Source: Linanthus parryae
Lineage: Eukaryota > Streptophyta > Magnoliopsida > Ericales > Polemoniaceae
Reading direction: 5' to 3'
Assembly (NCBI GenBank): GCA_023055425.1
Contig: JALGPY010000009.1
Location: 54,436,616-54,500,615, forward strand
Length of the DNA: 64,000 bases
The stretch's first letter is position 1. Every line of letters begins with the position of its first letter. Both the position numbers and the translations under genes were made by a program. Below the pieces are notes generated by a model. It did not search any database, had not been told where the DNA came from, and saw only the letters and a list, made by a program, of their open reading frames with translations. Shown here one piece after another: positions 1-11,100 of the stretch.

Positions 1-1042
1 TCTACCTCTTAAGGACAACCTGAGACATAGAGGAATCTCTGTACCTGCTTTCTGCGCTTGCTGCGAGAGATCTGTGGAATGTAGACAACATCTGTTTTTT
101 GATTGCTCTAAAGTGAAACAGATTTGGAAATCTTGCAGGTTTACTGAGAAGCTTCTTGATCCAATTAATCACCGTTTTGATGCGCGGAATTCAGAGTCTC
201 TCCAAGGTCACGATTTGAGAGTCTTTCTCGTCATTTGCTGGTTCATCTGGAGTAAAAGAAACAAACTCGTTATGGAAGGTCAAAAATTTGAAGCCACAAA
301 CATCATACAGGAGGCAGAGACTTATCTGAAAGAGATCGATCTAGCAGCTGCAAGAGAAGATACTAGAGTGATGCCCAGATCTGTGATTAGGGAGAGATGG
401 ATCCCACCTCCACCGAATAGTTTGAAGCTTAATTCGGATGTGGCTATGGACAAAATCAACAGAAAAGCTTGGGCTGGTTGTGTAATTAGAGATCATACTG
501 GACAATTTGTTGCGGCTAAATGTGGAGAGGTGGATTTCTTTGAAGATTCAACGCTGTGTGAGGCGAAAGCTCTCCAATTTGGTGCTTCGTGGTTTATAAA
601 TCTTTCTTCCATGCCCCTTCAGATGGAGACCGACTCTCAGGCTCTGGTTCAATGGATGAAGACGAAGAGGAGCGTGAATACAGAGGTGGGGAGGTACATG
701 AATGAGGTAAGAAATCAATTACGGGAGGAAGGATCTAGGTCTCTGTGTGGAATACGAAGGGAAGCCAACAGTGTTGCTCACGCGCTAGCAGCTTATGGAC
801 TTCGACAAAAGCTTTGGGCCTCTTTTAATGTTGATCCCCCGGATTTTATTGTGGGCTTGTTAGCCCAAGACATCTCTGTGTAATTGGTTTAAATTGTGGT
901 AGTTATTTGGTCTTTATATGCTGTTATGGGTCAGGCCTAGCCCCCCCATCTGTTATTTTATGGGTTGGGAGCCCAATTTTAATCTAAACGGGTAATGCCG
1001 TCCTACCTGAGTGTAGGTTCTTTCAAAAAAAAAAAAAAAAAA
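1..1042 (+). mobile_element. 3' end of an L1-type LINE, cut by the window's left edge
   Basis: The segment encodes the last part of a plant non-LTR retrotransposon ORF2, then about 140 bases of 3' UTR, then a run of about 18 A at 1,025-1,042. A poly(A) end directly after an RNase H-type domain is the usual 3' structure of plant L1 LINEs. The 5' part lies outside the window, so neither full length nor the target duplication can be judged. The tail ends only about 195 bases before the start codon of the F-box gene. Confidence 0.85.
2..883 (+). CDS. LINE ORF2 C-terminus: zf-RVT zinc-binding region plus RNase H-like domain (partial)
   Basis: The frame is open from the left edge to a TAA at 881-883, so the true start is off-window. 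The N-terminal part has the Cys/His pattern of the zf-RVT region after plant reverse transcriptases (CACC..., then CRQHLFFDC). The C-terminal half is an RVT_3-type RNase H fold: an aspartate in LNSDVAM, a glutamate in CEAKAL, an aspartate in METDSQAL and a histidine in NSVAHAL occupy the expected active-site positions. The enzyme would degrade RNA in the RNA/DNA hybrid made during target-primed reverse transcription. No stop interrupts the visible part, so the copy may be fairly young. Domestication is possible, but the poly(A) tail argues for an ordinary LINE. Confidence 0.8.
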   Translation, partial: LPLKDNLRHRGISVPAFCACCERSVECRQHLFFDCSKVKQIWKSCRFTEKLLDPINHRFDARNSESLQGHDLRVFLVICWFIWSKRNKLVMEGQKFEATNIIQEAETYLKEIDLAAAREDTRVMPRSVIRERWIPPPPNSLKLNSDVAMDKINRKAWAGCVIRDHTGQFVAAKCGEVDFFEDSTLCEAKALQFGASWFINLSSMPLQMETDSQALVQWMKTKRSVNTEVGRYMNEVRNQLREEGSRSLCGIRREANSVAHALAAYGLRQKLWASFNVDPPDFIVGLLAQDISV

Positions 1043-1237
1043 CTAGCGTGTATTAGTTTTCAACATCAATACGCAATACACAGTTTCTACATGGTCTGAA
1101 AAACCCTTCATCGCCTAACACTATCAGCAGAATCGTCGCCAACAACGTCAATCTTCCTCCCATTCATCGCTCACGGCGTCGAAATATACTTCGTCCCTTC
1201 ACAGTAAGTCACGTTCCTTCTAGCAACTCAATCGTCT

Positions 1238-2635
1238 ATGTATCTTTCTAGAAGACTCAGGCTGGGGTCCGAGGGTCAGCGACGGCGTAAAAGGACCGAC
1301 AAAGAGCCTGAGTCTGCATGTCCTTCTAAAAGAATTCGAGTGGTGCCGGAGGACGACGTTGATTTCTTTAGCAGGTTGCCGGATGATATTATTATCTTGG
1401 TTCTGTCTCGCCTGGAAACAATTCAACAGCAAGTGGCTACTAGCGTGCTAGCTCGAAGATGGAGACGCCTTTGGAAAAAGTCTACCTGTGCTAATTTGAC
1501 TTTTACTTCCGGAAGTCGTGTAAACAAGCGCTTCTCCAGGGGTCCAGACGATACTGGAGTTTTCGTGAGTAAGGTTAATAAAATTATAGAATCCTTAGGT
1601 CGCGATGATTGTAACACCATGACGATAGACCACTTGAACATCGTCTTCAGAATGATTGAAGACAATGATAAAATATATCAATCCGACATTGATCGTTGGC
1701 TGAGCTTCGCACTCCAAAAGAAAGTTCAACACCTCAACTTGGATTGTGGCAGCACCAGGACCACGAACTGTTACTCTCTTACTGATTCTCGAGTGTTTTG
1801 CAGCAGCACTAGCAGTAGCATTGGCATGTTAAGGTCTCTCAGCCTATTCTGTGTGGAAGTTACTGGGGAGCTTCTGGAGTACATTCTGACAGTTACTCCA
1901 CATCTTGAAGAGTTATCAGTAAAGTCTGGTGGCCCGTCTCTAGTCAAATTCACCGTTGCTGGTCCGTCTTTGAAGCTCAAACATTTACAACTTCTCGACT
2001 GCTTAGAGGTAGAACGCCTTGTTATCAGCAATGTGAATCTAGAGTCGCTCAATTACGATGGAAACCCCGAGAGCCTTATCATTGAGGAAACACCCTACCT
2101 ACTCAAAGTTTGCACTTCAATATTCATCGATTTTGACAGAATGAAGGAATTTTCCCAGATGTTGAGCAAACTACCTAAACTAGAGACACTTGCACTGTCG
2201 ACCTTGTCTGTAAACAAGAGTTTTCACCAATTTCCGAAGTTAAGGAATCTCAAGCGGCTGGAACTGGTGCCAGGTCATCGTGCTAGTTGTAGTAGCTTAT
2301 GCGCTTCCCTACTTGACGCATCTCCTGTTCTGCGCGAACTTAAGATCAAGCTTTTTTTCTTAAATGATTCCAGGAAAGAAGAAAGAGTGAGTGCACTCAG
2401 CAATCTACACAAAAACCTCAAGGTGATTGAGGTCAATGGATTTACTGGATGTGAGCATGACATGGGGGTTGTTGATTACCTAATCGAAAACACTGTGCTG
2501 ATTGAGAAGATGATTGTTGTTACGCACATCAGCTCCGAGTTGAAAGACCCAGAAAAGCATGAAGCCGTTCGGGCACTAGCCAAGGCACACCTGGAAAAGA
2601 GATTGAGCGGGGGGAATACGATACTTATAACTTGA
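1238..2635 (+). CDS. F-box/LRR protein with FBD-like C-terminus
   Basis: An intact 465-residue, single-exon reading frame. Residues about 42-82 form an F-box (FFSRLPDDIIILVLSRL, then the ARRWRRLW motif). The middle holds degenerate leucine-rich repeats (HLNLDCG, LEELSVKSGG, LKHLQLLDCLEVERL). The C-terminal 90 residues resemble the FBD region of plant F-box/FBD/LRR proteins. The family supplies the substrate-receptor subunit of SCF ubiquitin ligases, the F-box binding the SKP1-like adaptor and the LRRs the target. A basic stretch at residues 15-20 (QRRRKR) could be a nuclear signal. The start is the first ATG of the frame and leaves about 40 residues before the F-box, common in the family. A LINE tail lies about 195 bases upstream, leaving little room for a private promoter. 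Target unknown. Confidence 0.85.
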   Translation: MYLSRRLRLGSEGQRRRKRTDKEPESACPSKRIRVVPEDDVDFFSRLPDDIIILVLSRLETIQQQVATSVLARRWRRLWKKSTCANLTFTSGSRVNKRFSRGPDDTGVFVSKVNKIIESLGRDDCNTMTIDHLNIVFRMIEDNDKIYQSDIDRWLSFALQKKVQHLNLDCGSTRTTNCYSLTDSRVFCSSTSSSIGMLRSLSLFCVEVTGELLEYILTVTPHLEELSVKSGGPSLVKFTVAGPSLKLKHLQLLDCLEVERLVISNVNLESLNYDGNPESLIIEETPYLLKVCTSIFIDFDRMKEFSQMLSKLPKLETLALSTLSVNKSFHQFPKLRNLKRLELVPGHRASCSSLCASLLDASPVLRELKIKLFFLNDSRKEERVSALSNLHKNLKVIEVNGFTGCEHDMGVVDYLIENTVLIEKMIVVTHISSELKDPEKHEAVRALAKAHLEKRLSGGNTILIT

Positions 2636-2904
2636 GCGAACGTTTCTTTCTTTACTGTAAATTGCTGCTTTGTGCAATCACCCAGCACAAACCGAGAATG
2701 ATGCGGCCATTGACAAGATAAGCAAGACTCTTTCAAGAGAGCAGTTGTTGGCGAGACTACCGTCCAGGGCACGATTGATTGTAATATAAGTAAATTATTA
2801 ACTTTTTTATCACATGACAAGGAGATGTGTGTAAGCGAAGCTCTTTAAGTTGTTGTACTTGGTGAAGAATTTGTGTTGAAAGTGGGGTTTTGTTTTGTTT
2901 GGAC

Positions 2905-3323
2905 CTTCTTCAGTAAGGAACCAGTAATCTAGAACCTCCTCAATTTGTTGAATGTTAGGTTGAAGGACTTCTCTCAGAAACAAATTGCTGACTTTGCTGG
3001 CTTAGTCAATGTCTTGAAATGAAAATCTCAATATTTTGGAGCAACCCAAGAGGAGCATTCTTGTCGATATGGCTTGTCAGCTTCCTGATTTCATAACTGA
3101 ACTTCAAAAGAGGGAAGAGCTTCTTGGTGATATTGAAAAGACTAAAATCAATCTTGAGCGAGTTTCAGAACTCTCCAAGATGAAAAAGTTAGAGGCTAAT
3201 GAAGTTCAAAAGGATATTCATGATCTAGATGAGGAAGAACAAGAGTTAATGAACGGCCTCCATGAATGCCGAACCAAGAAAGAAGTAATCAAACAAAGGC
3301 ATTCGCTGAATGCTAGGCATTAA
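2905..3323 (+). pseudogene. Coiled-coil gene family relic, copy P1
   Basis: I do not recognise this family. From 3,036 to 3,323 one frame stays open and encodes a charged, heptad-like helix (ITELQKREELLGD, then KMKKLEANEVQKDIHDLDEE). The upstream part, homologous to the other copies, carries an in-frame TAG near 2,933 (codon CAG in copy P1b) and a disrupted stretch near 3,010-3,020. The start of the exon seen in the other copies is missing. Four further copies lie at 6,138, 33,559 (minus), 33,683 and 36,416. The copies share introns and flanks, so this is a duplicated genomic gene fragment, not a retrocopy. Confidence 0.6.
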
Positions 3324-5770
3324 CGGAGAAATGGGAGAGTGCCACGACGGCAACACACTCAAATATGGTTGCTATGAGTTCTATGAAAACAACTTGGTAT
3401 TTCTGCAAAAAATCCCCAGCTAGAATTCTTAACTTAGTGAAGTAGTTGGTTGCTGATGTTAATCTCTTGCTGCCCAAAGCTAACTTGATGCACATTTCAG
3501 CTATGACTTGATGCGGGTGCTTCATTTTGCTAATATTATAGCTCTGTTTTGATTTTCTTTTCGCTTCCTGGTTCTGTTAGGTTTCATATGAACCATCGAT
3601 GTGTCTTCAGCGGTGATCGTTTGTATCTGTGATCGTGGCTTGTTCTTGGGCTTGGTTTCGACCTACTCCTGGATTTGTGTTGAACTCTTACTTTTATAAT
3701 AATTCTATGGATCTGTGACTGTGTATCCTATGTTGCCAAAGAACAATTTCCTTCTTTTTATACAGTGAGTCATTAGATTCAGGTCATGAAATGAAGAGTC
3801 AAAACTCGGTGAAATGAGAAGTTGCCCTCTTTTGTCGTTTGTATCTTCACCCTTGTGATTCTATGGAGACCTCCCTGTGACCCAAATATAGTTGACCAGA
3901 AGAAGAAGCCAAACCATGAAATTTGTGGATGCAGGTTTTAATTGATATAGTGTTTCTTGTGTAGGCAAAGTTATCCGTCTATTTAGAAAATGATGTGATC
4001 TGAAGGTGTGATTGACCAGATGTTGGGAATACTATTCGTCTTTCAGTCAAAACCGGTGATTATAAAAATAGATTGGTATAAAATTCCTAGAAGATAAGGA
4101 GTAAAGGCTAGCTTTTTACCCTGATGAAGGTGAATGGCCGTGGTTTTATCTCCTGAACTACCTTTGGATCTTAGAGAAACAAGAATCTTGACAAAAATTT
4201 CAAAAGAATGTTCCTCCTAATACGAGTCTCCAATTCAGCAAGGCAATTCTAGGTGGTTTGGTCATGGTTCAAGACCTTAGGGGCAACTTTGAAACGAGGA
4301 TCTCCTTCCTCATGTGTCAATTCGCATTAAGCACTTTACCATCTACCTGTAATGAGTCATTAGGAAAACGTCTAAACGGGTGGGGCCACCAGGGCTTTCT
4401 GTGTTCCATTTGTCATTAGTGAAATTATTAGGTTTACTTCTCTGATTTTATATTTCCATGAGACTCTACATCTCCCTCCATCTCTTTACATTGTATCTTT
4501 CTCAAAGTTATCTCAAACTGGTTTTGGGTCCTTTGTATCTGCCAATCCTCTCTAGAAAAAGCCATTCTCTGTCCTCGATTAGCTGCAAAAATCTCTCAAC
4601 GGATGAACTAATCCACATACCTTCAAACAAGTCTAGTGAATCTAAAAAGTTTCAATTTACGACAAATTTTCAGAGATTTTCCAGTTAATGAGGGGGCTTC
4701 GGTGCATCGCTTGCATTCCGATGAAAAATGCTCATTAATCACGGAAGTTTGTCACATTGGAATGAAAGCACACCTCTAACATATATAATTTCTTTCAGTT
4801 TTCTTGTCAAGATTCTTGTTTGGCTCAGGTCGAAAGGTAGTTCCACAGATCGAAACCATGGTAATTCACCTTCATCTAGGTAGAAAGTTAGCTCTTGCTC
4901 CTTATCTTCGCGGTATTTTGTACCAAATCTCGTTTATAGCCATCGGCCAGGGTTTCTCTCCTAGTTTAGAATGTCCATTCTGGTTGTTCGAGCTGATTGT
5001 TTGCTTATTTTCCAAACATTCGCCCTCATTTGTCATGTGTTGAAGGAAGCCGTCACACGTCTCATCGTGATCGCCTTTTCAGTTTCGACCCCAGCCAAAG
5101 TAGAGATCACTTCTTTTAAAGACTATGCTTTTCAGTTTTGACGGTGACCTTCTAGATTCAGAGGCATCAAATACCCAAAGGCGCCACTGGGTCATGTTTC
5201 TTACCCCTCAATATCTTCATACTGGCCTCACTTTTTGTAGAAACTTATGTCCCGGCCCAATATGCTAGACAATTAGGTTTCTGTCATGGCATTCATGTGC
5301 CTTTTGAAGAAGATACTTTTGTTGTAGAGGTGAACAAAAGAGAACATATTTCCTGCTTGAAGAGGTGAGCAAATGAAAACATTGAGTAAGAAGAAACTCA
5401 AAGAAATGCTGAAGCATCTGACCCAGAAAATGATGCAAGAAAGGGTAAAAAGAAAGATTGGAGAAGAGATGTCCGCTACTAGAAAAGAAGCCAAGAAGAG
5501 AAACAACTCAATGCCAATTCCTGCTTGAAGAGAAACTTGAGAATCGGCTTGTACAGCAAAGCGTCCCAGCAAATTAGGACCTCCTACTGGTACTGGCACA
5601 ATTTACTACTTTCTGATTTTGATGTTGACAAGTCGATTCCTTACTTTATCCTCAATAAATCTGTGTTTTCTTATATTAGGCAAACTTGCAAGAGATGGCA
5701 GTCGGAAACTCTCCCGCAGCTCCAGCAAAAGGAGTCCAAGTTGCAAGCACTTCTGATGCTGTCAAGGTAA
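3324..5770 (+). other. Decayed non-coding and upstream-exon part of the duplicated coiled-coil block
   Basis: No usable frame spans this stretch. It aligns by eye with 34,200-35,935 in the same order: the flank after the coiled-coil exon, a middle portion, and an exon-like piece near 5,220-5,770 whose end (about 5,733-5,766) reads GVQVASTSDAVK before a GT donor. Both copies carry several stops. The stretch 4,290-4,800 looks rearranged compared with 35,170-35,330. I see no independent gene here. Confidence 0.5.
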
Positions 5771-5810
5771 ATTTCAGAAATCAGAACATATTTTTTACAT
5801 CAATACATAA

Positions 5811-6098
5811 TGGTGTGTTTGGATGATGAATTTCTAATCAACTTGGGATTTTAAAATGATGGAGAGATAGAGATAGAATTAATACTCGTAATAAAATAGT
5901 GCAAAATTCGTTAGGTACAAGGCATAGAATGGACATCCTAACTCTCTGTCACTCTCCGCTAGTCACGATGGTGGTATTGGGTATTTGCCAAAGTTCAAGC
6001 TAGTAAGTTGGTAATATGCGATAACCACAGGGGTGGTTTGTGTCATCTTCCCAAGTTTTATGAAATTCCATGTTTTCATTCTGCATCCAAACACACCA
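5811..6098. mobile_element. Tourist/PIF-Harbinger-like MITE in an intron of the relic
   Basis: The element is bounded by the inverted repeat TGGTGTGTTTGGATG and its complement CATCCAAACACACCA. Left flank TAA and right flank TTA are compatible with the 3-bp TTA/TAA target duplication of PIF/Harbinger elements after one substitution. It lies between the donor near 5,766 and the acceptor at 6,135-6,137 of the coiled-coil relic. Its counterpart in the second block is at 35,970-36,366. Confidence 0.65.
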
Positions 6099-6137
6099 TT
6101 ACTGTACCCATATTTTGATTTTTGCTATTTTTTTCAG

Positions 6138-6442
6138 AGTCGAAGGGACTTGGTCATTACTTGTGTCTTTGCCCATTCTGGCGAAGAGAATTGAATCCAT
6201 CACTTCAGCATTTTCATTCAGCACCAGTTGTCTTCAGTCACTTTTCTCCTCAGGAGGCTAAAGCTGTAATCCAGAACCTGCTGAATTTGCTGGAACATAA
6301 TTTGAAAGAGTTTCCTAAAGAACAAGAGCTAAGGAGGCGCTTCCAAGAATGCCGAACCAAGAAAGATGTAATCAAACAAAGGGATCAGCTGTATGCTGAG
6401 AGTTCTGAGCTCTGGATGCATTGCCAGAAAACGAAGAAGTAA
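6138..6442 (+). pseudogene. Coiled-coil gene family relic, copy P1b
   Basis: The exon begins after a polypyrimidine tract and CAG at 6,135-6,137. It encodes the same sequence as the other copies (EAKAVIQNLLNLLEHNLKEF, then CRTKKDVIKQRDQL), but about 200 bases of the central helix are missing. The beginning of the exon reads best in a different frame from the rest. At the position where copies P1, P2 and P2b have TAG, this copy has CAG. It is a decayed second unit of the block, about 3.2 kb after P1. Confidence 0.55.
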
Positions 6443-8145
6443 TCAATATTGTCCTGCGGTTCTCTTTTGGTCTTTAGTATCCTGAGATTGTGGCCTGTTT
6501 TTGGATTTGAACTCTTATTTTGACCTAATTCTATGGAAGTTTTCATCTGTTGCAAAAGAACTCTTACTCAAATATAGATTGTCCAGAAGAATCAAAAGCA
6601 TGTTACTTAGTTGGATTGAGGTTTTGATTGGGTATAGTGATGTTGTTCTTGTATATGGAAATTCATTCATTTATCAAGGAAATGCTATTGAGTGTCATCT
6701 GAAGTTGGAATTAGCAAATGTTTAAGGCTTTTATGCCCAGGTTCACCACCGGGTTCTAAAGACCGGGGCACCTGGTTTCTAGGTAGATTGTACAAGTATA
6801 TTAGTTTGATTTGTACTATGATGTTTTATGTACATAGTAAAAGAAACACCAAAATGTCAAATCTTTAGTAATTTCTATAAATTTCTAATTTACTTTTAGG
6901 GGTGGTCTTTTTATGGTAGGTTTTAGTTTTAGCATGGACGGAGCCAGGAAGCTGAACACAACATGGAACTATGTAATGAAACCGAAATCGCAAGTGCGCT
7001 AAGACACAATTCAAAATGTATCTCGTGCACTTTTACAGTTCTTGTAAAAGATTAAATAATCTTCTGAACATGTTCATTTTCAGACTGTAACAATTTTACT
7101 TCTTTTTAATAACTATTCCACTTATACCATGATCGATTCATTTTATTTCAATTGTCAAGTGTCCCTCTCAGAGCTCAATGATATTTTATTTAGATACTCA
7201 GAGAAACTAATTTTTTGCATTGAATGTTGTTATTTGTTAGTGCCTATTATCACGCGCTGCCGTCCTCAAAAACTAATGCGACACTTGAGCCTGTTCCAAA
7301 TAAGCTTATCAAGAACAACTTATATATTTTTTCTTTTGGAACCCTGCTTGCTCGGTGGCAGGGCGGCATAATCCCGCATATAATTAGACGAAAAAATTGG
7401 GCTCCTAACTCGTAACGAAGAAAAGGAGGAAGCGGGGTGGGGGTGTGGATCGGCCTCCAAAAGGTAGGGGGCTACAACTATCTAAATCTGTTAAAAGGTT
7501 ATACAAAGTGAAAGACATCTCAAAGAGGGCAAGAGTAGCTAGAGCCAATATTTCGAAGAACATGTTATATTTAAAGCATCCATCCTGCACAGATTAATAA
7601 TCGACTTTGGGAGCTCTCCTCAGTACATAAAGATCTGGACAGGGAGACAACGATTGCCGATAGTTGCTACCCGTTTGCAACCATGTTTCTCTCTCGATGA
7701 GTGTGATGGATTCGGGGACTCGGGACCCAAACAAGAGGCCCTAACAAGCTACAATATGGAGAAGAATACGCCAAGGAATAGCTCCCGGCCCCATAACAAC
7801 TTGGATCACTTGCATAGAGTCGCCAAAGACACAACCAATGGACAAATCGTGGCAGTATGCAAACGTAAGACGGTCAAGAGGGCTTAGATCTCTGCCTCAC
7901 CCAAGGACACTAGACCAAACCTACACGCAAACGCCACAACAAATCATCCATCGCGATCGCAAAAAATCCCTTCCCTAGCACCCTGCTCTAGTTGAACGGA
8001 TTCATTAAAGTGAAGGGATATATGACTAGGGCTTCGACGGGTCCAACAAACCCACAAGCCTCTCCTACAAGGCACATCTAAACAAGGGAAATGCAATTGT
8101 GCCATCTGATGAAGACGGGATTATGAATATTTAGAAACATGCGAG
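6443..8145. other. No gene recognised; contains a short segment duplicated at 23.77 kb
   Basis: The first 350 bases continue the duplicated block and match 36,830-37,060. Positions 7,107-7,230 match 23,770-23,895 with a few differences. From 7,620 to 8,145 the sequence is less AT-rich and may be an old transposon end, but I found no domain or terminal repeat. Confidence 0.4.
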
Positions 8146-11100
8146 TGTTGTGAATCAAGAGAAGACGAGAGAAACGAGAAACTAAAGAGAGACAAGATGT
8201 AAAGAGAATAGTGTAGAGAGATGTATTATTCTCCAACCCTAAGGCTCCTTATATAGGCATTAGGTGGGCTTGTGGACTGGACCAGAATATAATAATACAA
8301 AATACACCCAACTATGTGGTGGATATTCACATTAGCCCAATTACATATTTCATAACACTCCCCCTTGAATATTCACCACTACGATGCCTCGTTAAAACCT
8401 TGTCATGAAAAACCCAGTGGGAAAAAATCAATGACTAAGGAAAAAGAGTACATCTAGTGAATTCTATTAGCTCAACATAGGAGATGACATTCTTCTGGAA
8501 CGCATCTGGTAATCTTCGCAAGCCTCGTTAAAACCTTGCTAGGAAAAACCCTGTGGGACAAAAAACCGTAGCGAAGGAAAAAGAGTGCCGCGCTTTTAGC
8601 ATTTCATTTGATCTCCCCCTCATTGGAATATCCTTGTACCTAACAAACAAAATCAATTGCAAAAACAACAATCTAAAAATAGCCGATTAACAATCATAAT
8701 CAATATAATGCATATGCACCTAAACTACTCGCGAGTGTACACTTTCAATTTGCTTCAGGCAAATATTTTCTCATGGGAACCAACCTTCATGGAATTTCAC
8801 AAATTTGTGATTCATACGATCGTATTGTAACTAGTTACATTTCAACCCATCTTTTGTTGTTCCTTAGTCCCCGAGACTAAGACAACATTAACATCGTTCT
8901 CACCATGAGATGATTATACTAATGAGAATTTATCATGACCCATATATCATGTTTCTCATTTATGAGTCCCACGCTTAATGCGGACATAAACCCAAACGTA
9001 AGTCCCACGCTTAACAGCGGACATATATCCCACGCTTAGTAGCGAATTTGTAATATCTACATGGATCCCACGCTTAACAGTGAATATGTAGTATTCGCAT
9101 ATATTGTAATTGTGCATCGGGTTGTTAGTACTTTGAGTACTATACGTTTTGCTCTACATAATTATGTAACCCGAGCAATAGCTTATGCGTGTGTTGACTT
9201 TGTTTTGGCCAATATCTAGTCAACACTTTTTTCCTTTAACCCATATGATTTGTATAGCGCTTAATATAATAATCATTAATTGTAGGATCATAAGATTTTA
9301 TTAAGGTACCTTTAGCTACTTCCAGAGCTATATGCCTCTTCCAGGGCTATTTGGTTACCAACGTTGGTTTTGATCCATACTAATGACAATCTTTCAAGAT
9401 TTTCCTTGCAATCTTGTTTTCCCATCTTGTAGAGCAATATATTCATATCCCAACTTATTTTGGATGCTTTGATATATGTTCCCCTTCTGGAGGATCAACA
9501 TATGTACACAAGCAACCCTTTTATGCTTAAAGTGTATACCCAAACCGACACCCATTTGTCGAGAAGCTATCCATTTTATTGGGATTTCGCATTAGTACAT
9601 ACCCGTAGAGACAATGATATTTTGGCTCACGTCATGCAATAGGACCCATTCTCCCCCTCATGACGTGAGCAATATGATCATAACCATAATGATATTTCGT
9701 TGATGCTTCAGGCATCAATTTGTCTCATATGTACCTTGTGTAAACCAAACCTCAAATTCAAATAAGAACAATGACAATAAGCAATCTCTTGGACGCCGTA
9801 GTTCTCTAATCAAAGTTTCACCAAGAAACCCAAAAAGAGACGTAAATGTCAATAGTCTCATTTAAAAATGAGTAGTTGTAGATTCTCTCTTCAGGGAGAT
9901 CTTTTGATGTTATTTTATAACTCCGTGTTATAAACATCGTCATAATTTCATAACTTCTGGTATGAAAATCACTTTTTACGCATATAAAATGCGTTTGTCC
10001 AATAAACCCTCATGGAATAAGTACATCTTCTGGATGTTCTACTTTGAATCAATAACAAGTGTATAAACAAGAAAATACTAGACAAGATTAAAAATTAATG
10101 CGTGACGCAAGAAATAAACATAATATAACCTCTTCAGGAGGGTGGATCATTATTTGGATTGTAGCAATCTCTTCAGGAGATAATTATTTATAATATTCCA
10201 TAACTTCAGGTTATGAAAATCATAACTACAGGTTATGATTGATGTAATGTAATTCGTTACTCGAAGAACAAATTACATGGCTAGACATGTGTGTCAATAG
10301 ACACTACGAAAGCTCTTATGGAGTTTCGTTTTTGATCCATATTAGGTAACGAAAAAACTCATAGTGCATCATACTCGTAAAGTTAAACAAATAAAAGAAA
10401 AAGGAACAAGACCTCTTCTGGAGGTTATAACAAGAACTTGAATATCTCTTCAAGAGATTTAATGAAAATACGATATCACTTCTGGTGATGAAAAAAAAAA
10501 TTGTACCGCATGAAACTCACAACTTCAAGTGTGAAAGCAGGATTGTGTCACTAGCTTGGACCAATATGTGGTCAAGAGTCAGAACCTCTTCAGGAGGCTT
10601 GATAATAACAAGCTTATTAGGCGTTTTAAATATCTCTTCCGGAGATCTAATGTGACCTCATGTCATATAAAAAAAATAACATCGTAACTTCAGGTTACGG
10701 TTGGAAATCTGACATGACTTACGGTCACATAAAAAACGCGATTGTAGAGGTCGAATCGAATACGTTATGACTGCAGGTCATATAAAATTGATACCGCAAC
10801 TTCTGGTTGCGATAAAATTTTCATCTAATCACAACTTCAGGTGTGAAATTACGCAATATTTATCAATACGCGATATTGAACTCGCTCAAGTTCGACTCTG
10901 ATTTTCTTGATTAGATCCCCCATCAGAGCACAGAGCACATAACTTCTTTTTATTATGTAAAACAACAAATATAGTATGTACTTCTACATAATCAAACACC
11001 TCAAATTGAAAATAGTGTGACAAAGAAGAACAACTCAAAGGAAAAAAAGTTATCAGGTCACAAAAGTTATTAAGTTACTGAAAGCTATAAGTCAAAAAAG

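Noticed and set aside
7620..8110. Possible LINE or gene on the minus strand
   Set aside because: Composition is suggestive but no frame or motif supports it.
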